The notes under the pieces were generated by a model. The model worked only from the letters and a program-made list of their open reading frames with translations, ran no database searches and was not told the origin of the DNA. The position numbers and the translations under genes were made by a program. From JAKAWQ01 sp035509315 (GTDB taxonomy: Bacteria > Pseudomonadota > Alphaproteobacteria > Acetobacterales > Acetobacteraceae), in contig DATJLS010000032.1 of the NCBI GenBank assembly GCA_035509315.1, forward strand, positions 40,338 to 104,337: a stretch of 64,000 nt of DNA, written 5' to 3'. Positions 34,935 to 43,914 of this stretch are shown here, piece after piece. Each line of letters opens with the position of its first letter. Positions within the stretch are counted from its first letter, which is position 1.

Positions 34935-35585
34935 ATGAGCGCCCCCCGCAGCAAGCCCGATCTGCCGTCCCCGGCCGCGGTGGCGGCGTTTCTCCGCGCC
35001 CATCCCGGATGGCTCGCCGAGAATCCCGATCTCTATCGCACGCTTGCCCCGCCGAAGCGCATTCACGGCGAGCCCTTGGCCGACCATATGGCGGCGATGA
35101 TCGAGGCGGCGCGCGCCCAGGCAAGCACTCTGCTCGCGGTCGGGCGCGCATCCCAAAGCCTTGCCGGACGCGTCGAGCAGGCTCTTCTCGCCCTCGTTCG
35201 GGCAGTGGACCCGATCTCTGCCATCACTGCCGAGCTGCCCGCTCTGCTCGGCGTCGACGCGGTCAATCTGTGCGTCGAGGCGGAGATCCCGGGAACACGG
35301 CCACTTTCCTCCGGAACGATCGCCCGCGTGATCGGCCGCGAGGGAATGAGGCTCGGGGGAACGGCGATGCCCGGTCGGCGGCCATACGACGGCGAGGCAG
35401 TGCTCTTCCATGGGGAAGCTGCAGCGCTCGCCCGGCATGAGGCCCTGATGGTGGTGCCGGACACAGCGGTGCCGGCCGTGCTCGCGCTGGCCTCGCGCGA
35501 TCCTCTCGCCAACCCCGCGAGCGCCGCGCGCGGCCCGCTGCTGTTGCTTGCGCGCGCCGCGGCGGCGGCGTTGGAGCGGGCATGA
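34935..35585 (+). CDS. DUF484 family protein
   Basis: 216 residues. The N-terminus MSAPRSKPDLPSPAAVAAFL then RAHPGWLAENPDL is the defining DUF484 region, followed by a GAF-like domain. The function is not established. The gene is nearly always found just upstream of xerC in alpha- and gammaproteobacteria, as here, with a 4-bp ATGA overlap. A link to chromosome segregation or cell division has been suggested only from this context. Confidence 0.85.
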   Translation: MSAPRSKPDLPSPAAVAAFLRAHPGWLAENPDLYRTLAPPKRIHGEPLADHMAAMIEAARAQASTLLAVGRASQSLAGRVEQALLALVRAVDPISAITAELPALLGVDAVNLCVEAEIPGTRPLSSGTIARVIGREGMRLGGTAMPGRRPYDGEAVLFHGEAAALARHEALMVVPDTAVPAVLALASRDPLANPASAARGPLLLLARAAAAALERA

Positions 35586-36499
35586 GCGGCGAGGAAGCAA
35601 GGAGACAGTTCCTCGAATGGCTCTGCGGCGAACGGCGCGCGGCCAGGCTCACTGCGGCCGCCTATGGGGCTGATCTCGCCGAGTTCCTTGGCTTCCTGAT
35701 CCGACATCTCGGCGCCGCACCTTCGCTCGCCGATCTCGGCGGCCTCAGGGTTGCCGATTTTCGCGCTTGGCTCACCGAACTCGCGAATATCGGAAACAGC
35801 GACGCAACCCGGGCACGTCACCTCGCTGCCGTGCGCAGCTTCTACCGCTTCCTCGCCAAGCGGCTCGGCACGGAGAATGCGGCGGTCAGCCTCTTGCGCA
35901 GCCCGCGCCTGCGCAGGCCTCTGCCGCGGGCGCTCTCTGCCCCAGCGGCGTGCAGCATCGTCGCGGAGATTGGCGAGGAAGCGCGGACGGCGGCCGCCGC
36001 CGCGCGCGACACCGCTCTCTTCGCGCTGCTCTATGGCGGCGGGCTCCGCATCGGCGAGGCGCTCGGTCTGACTGTCGGCGAAGCGCCTCTCCCAGGCAGA
36101 GAGGGCATGCTGCTTGTGCGCGGCAAAGGGGGCAAGGAACGGATGGTGCCGGTGCTGCCCGCGGTACGGGCCGCAGTCGCCGCGTGGCTTGTGCACCACC
36201 CTGACCGGCGGCAAGCATCGCCCCTTTTCGTGGGCGCGCGGGGCAAGCGGCTGGCAGCCGGGGTCGCCCAGCGCGCGCTCAGGGAATTTCGCCGGCTGCA
36301 TGGCCTGCCCGAGCATGCCACACCTCATGCGCTCAGGCATTCCTTCGCCACCCATCTGCTGGCGGAAGGCGCGGATCTCCGCGCGATCCAGGAATTGCTT
36401 GGGCATGCCAGCCTCTCGACCACCCAGATTTACACGGCGGTGGACGAGGCCAAGCTGATGGCAGTGTGGCGCGCAGCGCATCCCCGCGCCGCAGCCTGA
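35582..36499 (+). CDS. xerC: Tyrosine recombinase XerC
   Basis: 305 residues, the length of XerC/D. The N-terminal SAM-like domain is followed by the catalytic domain with Arg156 (GGGLRIGEAL), Lys182 (RGKGGKERM), His249-x-x-Arg252 (HALRHSFATHLL), His275 (LLGHASLSTTQ) and the nucleophile Tyr284 (IYT). It resolves chromosome dimers at dif together with XerD. The start overlaps the DUF484 stop. It is a housekeeping recombinase and not an integrase: there is no island boundary or repeat next to it. Confidence 0.93.
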   Translation: MSGEEARRQFLEWLCGERRAARLTAAAYGADLAEFLGFLIRHLGAAPSLADLGGLRVADFRAWLTELANIGNSDATRARHLAAVRSFYRFLAKRLGTENAAVSLLRSPRLRRPLPRALSAPAACSIVAEIGEEARTAAAAARDTALFALLYGGGLRIGEALGLTVGEAPLPGREGMLLVRGKGGKERMVPVLPAVRAAVAAWLVHHPDRRQASPLFVGARGKRLAAGVAQRALREFRRLHGLPEHATPHALRHSFATHLLAEGADLRAIQELLGHASLSTTQIYTAVDEAKLMAVWRAAHPRAAA

Positions 36500-36510
36500 C
36501 CCCGTCGCTC

Positions 36511-37452
36511 ATGCCGGCAGGGCATCATCACCACCACGAGCATGGGCACGCCCATGGCGGCGGACATCTCCACACCACGTCCGGCCTGAACCGCGCCTTT
36601 CCCATCGGCGTCGCGCTCAATGCCGGCTTCGTGCTCTTCGAGGTCGTGGGCGGCGTTTTCGCCCATTCGACCGCGTTGCTCGCGGATGCCGGGCACAATC
36701 TTGGGGACGTGCTCGGCCTGCTCGGCGCCTGGCTCGCCATGATGCTGGCCCGACGGTTGCCCTCGGCGCGCTACACATACGGGCTGCGCGGCGGCACGAT
36801 CATGGCGAGTCTCGCCAACGCCGCGATTCTGCTCATGAGCATCGGCGCGATCCTGGTCGAGGCGCTGCGCCGGCTTCTTCTTCCCGTGCCGGTGGCGGCG
36901 GATGCGGTGATCGTGGTGGCGCTGATCGGGATCGCCGTGAATGGCGGGACGGCTCTTCTATTCGCCTCCGGACGCAAGGGCGAGCTCAATGCCCGTAGCG
37001 CCTTCCAGCACATGGCCGCCGATGCGCTGATCTCGGCCGGCGTGGTGGTGGCGGCGATCGCCGTGCGGCTGACCGGCTGGAACCGGATCGACCCCGCCGC
37101 CAGCATTGTCGTCGCGCTGGCGATCGGCTGGGGCACATGGCGGCTCTTCCGCGAGTCCCTCGGGATGATGCTGGATGCCGTGCCCCTCGGGATCGAACCC
37201 GATTCGGTGCGCGCCTATCTCCTCGGCCTGCCGGGCGTAGTGGCAATTCATGATTTGCATATCTGGCCGATGAGCACGACCGAGACCGCGCTTACCTGCC
37301 ATCTGGTGATCCCGGGCGAGCCGCCCGCGCCGGATTTTCTGGTCGAGGTCGCCCACACGCTCGCCGAACGGTTCGCGATCGACCACCCGACGCTGCAGGT
37401 GGAGCGGCACGCGGAGATGCGCTGCCTGCTCGCCCCGGAAGAGGTCGTGTAG
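36511..37452 (+). CDS. Cation diffusion facilitator (ZitB/CzcD-like metal exporter)
   Basis: 313 residues from ATG 36511. A His-rich N-terminus, GHHHHHEHGHAHGGGHLH, precedes six membrane helices. The transport-site motifs HNLGD (in ADAGHNLGDVLGL) and HMAAD (in FQHMAADALISAG) give the two His-x3-Asp pairs of zinc-type CDFs. A cytoplasmic dimerisation domain follows (GVVAIHDLHIWPMST). It would export Zn or a similar divalent ion in exchange for protons. It lies 11 bp after xerC. A GTG inside xerC (36466) is an alternative start but adds a doubtful 15 residues. The ribosome site is weak. Confidence 0.9.
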   Translation: MPAGHHHHHEHGHAHGGGHLHTTSGLNRAFPIGVALNAGFVLFEVVGGVFAHSTALLADAGHNLGDVLGLLGAWLAMMLARRLPSARYTYGLRGGTIMASLANAAILLMSIGAILVEALRRLLLPVPVAADAVIVVALIGIAVNGGTALLFASGRKGELNARSAFQHMAADALISAGVVVAAIAVRLTGWNRIDPAASIVVALAIGWGTWRLFRESLGMMLDAVPLGIEPDSVRAYLLGLPGVVAIHDLHIWPMSTTETALTCHLVIPGEPPAPDFLVEVAHTLAERFAIDHPTLQVERHAEMRCLLAPEEVV

Positions 37453-37484
37453 AGGCGGAACAAATCACAAGCCCGCGACACGCA

Positions 37485-37536
37485 TTGTCCAATCCCTGGA
37501 CAACTCCTACACAGCCGGGCCGGGGAAACGCCCCGG
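37485..37536. promoter_or_regulatory. Two inverted repeats in the leader of the aminotransferase gene
   Basis: TTGTCCA-ATCCC-TGGACAA (37485-37503) is a perfect 7-bp inverted repeat resembling a repressor site. CCGGGG-AAACG-CCCCGG (37520-37536) is a 6-bp GC stem that could end the metal-exporter transcript or shape the leader of the aminotransferase mRNA. Both lie in the 108-bp gap between the two genes. Their roles are inferred from position only. Confidence 0.45.
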
Positions 37537-37560
37537 TATCAGAGTGTAAGGACCCAAACA

Positions 37561-38790
37561 ATGCCCATCCTGTCCGGGCGCATGAGCCTGCTCGGCACCG
37601 AGTCCGCCTTCGAAGTCCTGGCGCGGGCAACCGCGCTGCAGCGGGAAGGCAGGAGCATCATCAATCTCGGCATAGGCCAGCCGGATTTCCCGACCCCCTC
37701 CCATATCGTCGAGGCCGGACGGAAGGCGCTGGCGGACGGACATCACGGCTATACGCCGGCGAACGGAATTCTGCCGCTGCGCGAGGCGGTGGCGGCCGAT
37801 CTTCATCGCCGCCATGGCGTCGCGATCTCGCCCGATCGCGTGCTGGTCGTACCCGGCGGCAAGGTGACGATGTATTTCGCCATTCAGATGTTCGGCGAGC
37901 CGGGTGCCGAAATCATCTACCCCAATCCCGGCTTCCCGATCTACGAGAGCGTCATCCGTTTTTCCGGCGCGACACCGGTGCCGATGCCCCTGCATGAGGG
38001 CAAAGGGTTCTCGTTCGATGCCGAGGAAGTGCTGGGGCTGATCACCCCACGGACGCGCCTTCTCATCCTGAACAGCCCCGGCAACCCGACCGGCGGCGTG
38101 GTGCCGAAGAGCGAGCTCGACCGGCTGGTCGCGGGCCTCGAGCGCCATCCGCAAGTGGCGGTCATGTCGGACGAGATCTATGGCGAGATGCTCTATGAGG
38201 GCGCGCATACCAGCCTGACGACTTATCCCGCGCTCGAGGAGCGGCTGATCCTGCTTGACGGCTGGAGCAAGACCTATGCGATGACGGGCTGGCGGCTGGG
38301 CTTCGGCGTCTGGCCGGCGTCCCTCTTCCCGCATGCCGAGCGGCTCGCCATCAATTCCCATTCCTGCGTCAATGCGGCCGCGCAATATGCCGGCATCGCG
38401 GCGATGACCGGGCCGCGCGAGCCTTCGGCGCGAATGGTGGCCTCCTTCGCCGAACGCCGCGCCTATATCGTCCCGGCCTTGCAGGCGCTGCCCGGGTTCC
38501 GCTGCGCAAGCCCGGGCGGGGCCTTCTACGCATTCCCGAACATCACCGGCACCGGCTTCGATTCGCGGACCCTCCAGTCACGGCTTCTGGAAGAGGCGGG
38601 GGTGGCCAGCGTCTCGGGCACCAGCTTCGGCGCGCGCGGCGATGGCCATCTCCGTTTTTCCTATGCCGCGAGCCTTGATTCCTTGAAGGAGGCCGTCGCC
38701 CGCATCGGCGGCTGGCTGCAGAACCAGGGCAAGAAGAAGCCGAACCTGGAACCCGAGGTGCGGGAAGAAGCTCTGCCGCCGGCGGCCTGA
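37561..38790 (+). CDS. Class I/II pyridoxal-phosphate aminotransferase
   Basis: 409 residues, fold type I. The motifs are complete: NPTG (175-178), Asp204 and Tyr207 (SDEIYGEM), PLP-Lys237 (DGWSKTYAMTGWRLG) and the substrate-carboxylate Arg in GHLRFSY. It transfers amino groups between an amino acid and a 2-oxoacid in the cytoplasm. Its substrate class (aspartate, aromatic or alanine type) is not clear. It stands alone between a leader with inverted repeats and a good Rho-independent terminator. The last 25 residues are a charged tail. Confidence 0.9.
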   Translation: MPILSGRMSLLGTESAFEVLARATALQREGRSIINLGIGQPDFPTPSHIVEAGRKALADGHHGYTPANGILPLREAVAADLHRRHGVAISPDRVLVVPGGKVTMYFAIQMFGEPGAEIIYPNPGFPIYESVIRFSGATPVPMPLHEGKGFSFDAEEVLGLITPRTRLLILNSPGNPTGGVVPKSELDRLVAGLERHPQVAVMSDEIYGEMLYEGAHTSLTTYPALEERLILLDGWSKTYAMTGWRLGFGVWPASLFPHAERLAINSHSCVNAAAQYAGIAAMTGPREPSARMVASFAERRAYIVPALQALPGFRCASPGGAFYAFPNITGTGFDSRTLQSRLLEEAGVASVSGTSFGARGDGHLRFSYAASLDSLKEAVARIGGWLQNQGKKKPNLEPEVREEALPPAA

Positions 38791-38808
38791 CCCGGGGCGG
38801 CTTTTTTT
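38775..38808 (+). terminator. Rho-independent terminator of the aminotransferase gene
   Basis: GCCGCC (38775-38780) pairs with GGCGGC (38796-38801), and seven Ts follow immediately (38802-38808). The left arm lies inside the last codons of the aminotransferase. It is oriented for the plus strand and prevents read-through into the convergent SDR gene. This is the clearest intrinsic terminator in the window. Confidence 0.8.
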
Positions 38809-38814
38809 CTTTCC

Positions 38815-39588
38815 TCAGACCACCGTCGCCCCGCCATCGACCGCCAGCACCTGCCCAGTGATATAGGCGCCGGCGTCGGAGGCAAAGAGCAGCGCCGCGC
38901 CCTTGAGATCGTGCGGACCGCCGAGCCTGCCGAGCGGGGCACGGGCAGCGATCTCGGCGCCGAAGCGCTCGAGTGTGCCGTGCGTCATCTTCGAGGGGAA
39001 GAAGCCGGGCGCGATCGCGTTCACGGTGATGCCGCGCGATCCCCATTCCGCCGCGAGCGAGCGGGTGAAGCTGATCATGCCGCCTTTGCTCGTGGCATAG
39101 GCAAGAGTGCCGGGCATGCCGACCGGGCGCCCGCGCATGGCCTCGATCGAGGCGATATTGAGAATGCGGCCGGCACCGGCGGGCAGCATGGCGGCGCGGC
39201 CGACCGCCTGGGTCAGCAAAAAGGTCCCGGTCAGGTTGAGGTCGATCACCTTCCGCCAGGCGCTGAGCGGATGGGATTCGGAGGGCGCGCCCCAGGCGGT
39301 GCCGGCATTGTTGACGAGAACATCGATCCGGCCCGCGAGAGCGAACGCCCGGGCGGCCACCAGCTCGGCGGCGGCGGGATCGGCAAGGTCCGCGACGATC
39401 GGCGCTGCCCGGATATTCTGGTCCGCGAGATGATCGACCGCGGCTTCGAGCTCTTCCGCCTTGCGCGCGACCAGCGCGACGGTTGCGCCGAACTCGCCGA
39501 GCGCCTCGGCGATCTGCAGCCCGAGCCCGCGCGACCCGCCCGAGATCACCGCCACACGGCCGGAGAGGTCGAAGAGCGCCCTCAGCAT
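38815..39588 (-). CDS. Short-chain dehydrogenase/reductase
   Basis: 257 residues of the classical SDR family. The cofactor loop is SGGSRGLGL (16-24), then NNAG (93-96), and the catalytic residues are Ser147, Tyr164 and Lys168 (YATSK). The C-terminus AYITGQVLAVDGGATVV is typical of gluconate-5-dehydrogenase or FabG-like enzymes. It reduces or oxidises a hydroxyl or keto group with NAD(P)H. The substrate is not predictable. It is single, convergent with the aminotransferase gene and divergent from phaZ. Confidence 0.88.
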   Translation of the reverse strand: MLRALFDLSGRVAVISGGSRGLGLQIAEALGEFGATVALVARKAEELEAAVDHLADQNIRAAPIVADLADPAAAELVAARAFALAGRIDVLVNNAGTAWGAPSESHPLSAWRKVIDLNLTGTFLLTQAVGRAAMLPAGAGRILNIASIEAMRGRPVGMPGTLAYATSKGGMISFTRSLAAEWGSRGITVNAIAPGFFPSKMTHGTLERFGAEIAARAPLGRLGGPHDLKGAALLFASDAGAYITGQVLAVDGGATVV

Positions 39589-39708
39589 GAACCAATGATG
39601 ACACCGCGCAGGCGGGATGCAAAAGCAGGACCTCGCCGGAGAGCTTAAGTCTCGCCATCATTCCGGCCGAGTCGGCGGGGCAGCCTCCGCCCGTTCTTTG
39701 GGGGAAGC

Positions 39709-40944
39709 ATGCTCTACCACGCATACGAGATGCAGCGCCTGGCGCTCCTGCCCGCGCGGGTTCTAGCCGGCGGCGCCCGCTCCCTCGTCGAGCTGGCGCC
39801 GGAGCCACTCAGCCGAATGCCGGCGAGCCGGTTCGCCGCCGCGGCGCTGGCGAGCTTCGAGCATCCGCTGCGGCAGTTCGACCGCCCGGAATTCGGCCTT
39901 GCGAGCACGATGATCGAGGGCACGCGGGTCGCGGTCGAGGAGCGGACCGTCTGGCAGGGCACCTGGTGCGAGCTCACCCATTTCCGCCGCGCCGCCGACC
40001 GCCCGCGGGATGCACGGGTGCTTATGGTGGCGCCGCTTTCAGGCCACCACGCCACCTTGCTGCGGGAGACGGTGGCAGCCTTCCTGCCTGACCACGAGGT
40101 CTTCGTCACCCAATGGCGCAACGCGCGCGACGTGCCGGTCACGGAGCCGGGCTTCGGCCTCGATGACTATATTGGCCACGTGGTCGATCTCCTCCGACTG
40201 CTCGGGCCGGAGACACATGTGCTCGCGGTCTGCCAGCCGGCGGTGCCGGTCCTCGCCGCTGTCGCGCTGATGAGCGAGGACGGCGATCCACCACTCAGCA
40301 TGACCCTGATCGGCGGGCCGATCGACACGCGGGCCGGGCCGACGGCGGTGACGCGCTTCGCCGCGGCACGCCCGCTCGAGTGGTTCCGCCACCACTTGAT
40401 CCACTCCGTGCCCTTCGGCCACCCCGGCTTCCTGCGCAAGGTCTATCCGGGTTTCCTGCAGCTTTCCGGCTTCATGGCGATGAATCCGGGCCGGCATTTC
40501 GAGGCGCACTGGCAGATGTTCCTCCATCGGCTGGCCGAGGAGCATGAGCCGCTCGCGGCCAAGCAGCGTTTCTACGAGGAATATTTCGCGGTGATGGATC
40601 TGCCGGCAGAGTTCTATCTCGAAACCGTCTCCGCGGTGTTCCAGAAGCACCTGCTGCCGCGCGGAAAGCTGCCCTGGCGGGGACGGCGGGTCGATCCCGG
40701 CGCGGTCGAGCAGACGGCGCTTTTCACCATCGAGGGTGAGCGGGACGATATCTCCGGCCTCGGCCAGACGCGCGCCGCACACGCGCTCTGCCATCGTCTG
40801 GACGACACGCTGCGCCAGCACCGCGAGCAGCCGGGCGCGGGCCATTTCGGCCTCTTCAGCGGAAGGCGGTTTCGCGAGCAGGTGGCCCCGGCGATCAAGC
40901 GCTTCATCCGCGAGCGCGAAAAACGGGCGGGGATGGTGGCGTAA
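39709..40944 (+). CDS. phaZ: Intracellular polyhydroxyalkanoate depolymerase
   Basis: 411 residues, starting MLYHAYEMQRLALLPARVLA as intracellular PhaZ proteins do. The nucleophile is Cys175 in VLAVCQPAVP, the Cys-type lipase-like box of the PhaZ1 group. The family segments VFVTQWRNARDVPVTEPGF and MTLIGGPIDTR are also present. It degrades stored PHA granules to hydroxyacids. No PHA synthase is in this window. The 3-hydroxybutyryl-CoA dehydrogenase at 50 kb may act on related intermediates. Confidence 0.93.
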   Translation: MLYHAYEMQRLALLPARVLAGGARSLVELAPEPLSRMPASRFAAAALASFEHPLRQFDRPEFGLASTMIEGTRVAVEERTVWQGTWCELTHFRRAADRPRDARVLMVAPLSGHHATLLRETVAAFLPDHEVFVTQWRNARDVPVTEPGFGLDDYIGHVVDLLRLLGPETHVLAVCQPAVPVLAAVALMSEDGDPPLSMTLIGGPIDTRAGPTAVTRFAAARPLEWFRHHLIHSVPFGHPGFLRKVYPGFLQLSGFMAMNPGRHFEAHWQMFLHRLAEEHEPLAAKQRFYEEYFAVMDLPAEFYLETVSAVFQKHLLPRGKLPWRGRRVDPGAVEQTALFTIEGERDDISGLGQTRAAHALCHRLDDTLRQHREQPGAGHFGLFSGRRFREQVAPAIKRFIREREKRAGMVA

Positions 40945-40965
40945 CCCCCACTCGACCTCGGCGCC

Positions 40966-42294
40966 TCAGCCGACGTAGCGAAGCGTGGTGAAGCGGCGGC
41001 GGAATGCGGTGACCTCGGGGACCACGTCTCCGGCCATTTGCGGATTTTCCAGCGCGCGGGCGATATAGAAGGCGAGTTCCGGCATATCCGCCGGCCCCAT
41101 GCCCCAGCGCACGATCTCCGGCGTGCCGAGACGAAGGCCATTCACGTCCCGATCCGCGGCTGCGATCGGCAGGCCGATCCCGCAGGCGAGGATATTGGCC
41201 CGGCGCAGGATCTTCGCCGCATCCTGTCCATCGCTCCAGCGCGCCGCCTCGAGCGCCAATTGATGCGAGTTTGTCATCCCGCGTGCCGTGGCGAAGACCG
41301 GGAGGTTGCGCGCAGCGAGAGCTCTGGCCAGGGCGCAAGCGGTTTCGACCATGGCGGCCGCATAGGCCGGGCCGTGGCGCTTCCAGTCAAGCAGGGTAAT
41401 CGCGAGCGCGGCCGATTTCGCGATGTCGAAATTGGCGGTGAGGCCGGGGTAGGCGATTGCCTCGATGCGCCTTGCCAGCGCCGGCTCGTTGGTGAGGATC
41501 AGGCCCGCGGGCGGACCGCCGAGGGATTTGTAGGTGCTCATCGTCATGATGTGCGCACCCTCCGCGAGCGGGTTTGGCCAGGCACGGCCGGCGATAATCC
41601 CGGAAAGATGCGCGGCATCGAAAAGGACAAGAGCGCCGACCTCATCGGCGATGGCACGGATCTCCCGCACCGGATGGGGAAAGAGATTGAGGCTGCCGCC
41701 GATGGTGATGAGCCCGGGCTTCACGCGCAGCGCCGCCGCGCGGAGACGGCCAAGATCGACCGTATAGGCTTCCGCATCGACCGGGGCTGCCACGGTCGCA
41801 AGGCCGTAATAGCCGGCGGCGCCCGCGTGATGATGGGTAACGTGCCCGGCGATCTCGGGCGGCGGGGCGATGATTGTGTCACCGGGCCGCGCGGTTGCCA
41901 TGAAGGCGTAGAGATTGGCGATCGCGCCGGAGGGCACGCGGATTTCGACGAACCGGGCATCGAAGATCTCGGCGGCAAGGGCAGCGGCGATCACTTCGAT
42001 CTTTTCGATCGCCTCAAGGCCCATCTCATACTTGTCCCCGGGATAGCCGAGCGAGGCACGGGTGCCGAGCCCCTGGGCCAGGACCGCCTCTGCGGCAGGG
42101 TTCATGACGTTCGTCGCGGGGTTGAGATTGACGCAGTCGCGCTCATGGATCGCGCGATTCTCGGCGATCAGGGCGGTGAGCTCGGCCTGGATGTCATCGG
42201 GCTTCACGGCCGCGATGCGCGTCGCGATCGCCTGGACGAGGCGCTCGGAGTCCTTAGGCAACCAGTCCCGCGCGCCGAGCGGGGAGGGTCCCAT
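40966..42294 (-). CDS. SHMT-superfamily PLP enzyme, non-canonical (not a standard GlyA)
   Basis: 442 residues whose layout follows serine hydroxymethyltransferase, including FDAAHLSGIIAG and PLP-Lys256 in MSTYKSLGGPPAG. Key GlyA residues differ. The usual NKYAEGYPGKRYYGG reads TRASLGYPGDKYEMG, so the catalytic Glu57 and Tyr55 (E. coli numbering) are absent. The His before the PLP-lysine is Tyr255. It may act as an aldolase or lyase on a beta-hydroxy amino acid, not as the main one-carbon enzyme. It lies 15 bp after ndk on the same strand. Confidence 0.8.
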   Translation of the reverse strand: MGPSPLGARDWLPKDSERLVQAIATRIAAVKPDDIQAELTALIAENRAIHERDCVNLNPATNVMNPAAEAVLAQGLGTRASLGYPGDKYEMGLEAIEKIEVIAAALAAEIFDARFVEIRVPSGAIANLYAFMATARPGDTIIAPPPEIAGHVTHHHAGAAGYYGLATVAAPVDAEAYTVDLGRLRAAALRVKPGLITIGGSLNLFPHPVREIRAIADEVGALVLFDAAHLSGIIAGRAWPNPLAEGAHIMTMSTYKSLGGPPAGLILTNEPALARRIEAIAYPGLTANFDIAKSAALAITLLDWKRHGPAYAAAMVETACALARALAARNLPVFATARGMTNSHQLALEAARWSDGQDAAKILRRANILACGIGLPIAAADRDVNGLRLGTPEIVRWGMGPADMPELAFYIARALENPQMAGDVVPEVTAFRRRFTTLRYVG

Positions 42295-42309
42295 CCCGGC
42301 GGCCGCGAG

Positions 42310-42732
42310 TCAGCCGGTGATTTCGTCCGGCGAGAAGAAGAAGGAGATCTCGCTCACCGCATTTTCCGGAGAATCCGAGCCGTGCACGGAATTGGCCTCG
42401 ATGCTTTCGCCGAAGCGCGCGCGGATCGTGCCAGGCGCGGCCTTGGCAGGATCGGTCGCGCCCATCACGGCACGGTTGCGGGCGACCGCCTCCTCGCCTT
42501 CCAGCACCTGCACCACCACAGGGCCCGAGCTCATGAAGGCGACAAGGTCGGCGAAGAAAGGCCGCTCCTTGTGCACCGCGTAGAACGCCTCGGCCTGCGC
42601 GCGCGTGAGGCGGATCCGCTTCTGGGCAATAATGCGAAGGCCCGCCTCCTCGATCGCGGCGTCGATCGCGCCGGTGAGGTTGCGCCGCGTGGCGTCGGGC
42701 TTGATGATCGAGAGGGTGCGGCTCACCGGCAT
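42310..42732 (-). CDS. ndk: Nucleoside diphosphate kinase
   Basis: 140 residues, standard length. Lys11 (IIKPDA), Arg and Asn in the active site, and phospho-acceptor His117 in NSVHGSDS are present. It balances NTP pools by transferring the gamma-phosphate. It is upstream of the SHMT-like gene and probably co-transcribed. Confidence 0.97.
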   Translation of the reverse strand: MPVSRTLSIIKPDATRRNLTGAIDAAIEEAGLRIIAQKRIRLTRAQAEAFYAVHKERPFFADLVAFMSSGPVVVQVLEGEEAVARNRAVMGATDPAKAAPGTIRARFGESIEANSVHGSDSPENAVSEISFFFSPDEITG

Positions 42733-42852
42733 GTTCGGTTCCGTAATGACATTCTCGGGTGGATGCTTTGGAGGGTCGTCCCGGATCGGGAAGATTGGCG
42801 CGCGGCTTTAGACGGGTTCGCGGGACGGGGCAACCCCCGGAACCCGCGAGGA

Positions 42853-43914
42853 TCAGCCGAGCTCCGCCAGAAAGACACCCTTGCCCGTCGTCTGCGTATC
42901 GAACAGCCGATAGGCCTCTGCCGCCTGGTCGAGCGACCAGCGATGGGTGAAGAGCGCATCGACCTCAATGCCCCGTTCGGCAATGAAGCGCGCGCATTCG
43001 GCCTGGCCCACGGTGGAGAAGGTCCAGGAGCCGACGATCGTGAGCTGCTTGCGAAGGATCTCGGGACTGACCTCGATCGTCACCGATCCGCTCTCGCCGA
43101 CGAAGCAGCACGTGCCCCATTTGCGTGCCGATCGGACGGCCCCGCCCCGGCCTTCCGCCTTCCCTGAGCAATCGAGCGTGATATCGGCACCGCGTCCCGC
43201 GGTGAGATCGCGCACTGCTGCAGCCGGATCGTTGGTTCCCGGATCGACGAGCGCATCCGCACCGAATTCCTTCGCCCGGGCAAGCCGCTCCGGCGAAGGG
43301 TCGAGCGCGATGACCCTCGCCCCCATGGCATGGGCAAGCTGGGTCGCGGAAAGCCCGACCGGCCCCTGGCCGAAGATCGCGATGGTGTCGTTGCCGGAGA
43401 GATTGACCCGGCGGAGCGCGCCATAGGCCGTGCCGGTACCGCAGGAGATCGCTGCCCCGGCGGCGAAGGAGAGCGCATCGGGAAGGGGCACCAGCGTGCT
43501 CGCCGGGACCTTCATATAAGTGGCGTGCGCGCCATGCCCGGTCACGCCATAGACGGTCGCACCGGTATCGCACATCTGGGTCCAGCCTGCGCGGCATTGC
43601 GGGCACACGCCGCAGCCCCGGTAATGGTGCACCATGACGCGCTTGCCGAGATGGGCTTCGCGGGCTTCGACCCCGGGCCCGATGGCAGCGACCACCCCAC
43701 AGGGCTCATGCCCTGCGATCACGGGCTCGCCACGGCCGCCGAGGCCAAGTGTGGCGCTCGTGCCGCCCTTGGGCGCGCGGTACGTCATGAGGTCGCTGCC
43801 GCAAATGCCGGAGGCCTCGATCTCAACCACCACCTCGCCCGCGTCCGGCGAGGGATCCGGAAACTCACGAAGCTCGAGTTCACGCCCGCCAGTGAACACC
43901 ACACCGCGCATCAA
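42853..43914 (-). CDS. Zinc-dependent medium-chain alcohol dehydrogenase
   Basis: 353 residues. Catalytic zinc ligands are Cys38 (GICGSD), His69 and Glu70 (AGHEPCG). The structural zinc loop has Cys101, 104, 107 and 115 (CGVCPQCRAGWTQMC). The NAD-binding loop is IFGQGPVGLSA. It resembles sorbitol/threonine-dehydrogenase-type enzymes acting on secondary alcohols or polyols. It is divergent from the FadR-type regulator across a 422-bp gap and may belong to its regulon. Two Met codons begin the frame and either may be used. Confidence 0.88.
   Translation of the reverse strand: MMRGVVFTGGRELELREFPDPSPDAGEVVVEIEASGICGSDLMTYRAPKGGTSATLGLGGRGEPVIAGHEPCGVVAAIGPGVEAREAHLGKRVMVHHYRGCGVCPQCRAGWTQMCDTGATVYGVTGHGAHATYMKVPASTLVPLPDALSFAAGAAISCGTGTAYGALRRVNLSGNDTIAIFGQGPVGLSATQLAHAMGARVIALDPSPERLARAKEFGADALVDPGTNDPAAAVRDLTAGRGADITLDCSGKAEGRGGAVRSARKWGTCCFVGESGSVTIEVSPEILRKQLTIVGSWTFSTVGQAECARFIAERGIEVDALFTHRWSLDQAAEAYRLFDTQTTGKGVFLAELG

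Noticed and set aside
35582..36499. Tyrosine recombinase as the integrase of a genomic island
   Set aside because: Its DUF484 neighbour, length and motifs identify it as housekeeping XerC. There is no tRNA, direct repeat or cargo boundary nearby.
41038..43167. A 709-codon plus-strand frame opposite the SHMT-like, ndk and alcohol dehydrogenase genes
   Set aside because: It spans three separate real genes and their gaps without interruption and has no recognisable motif.
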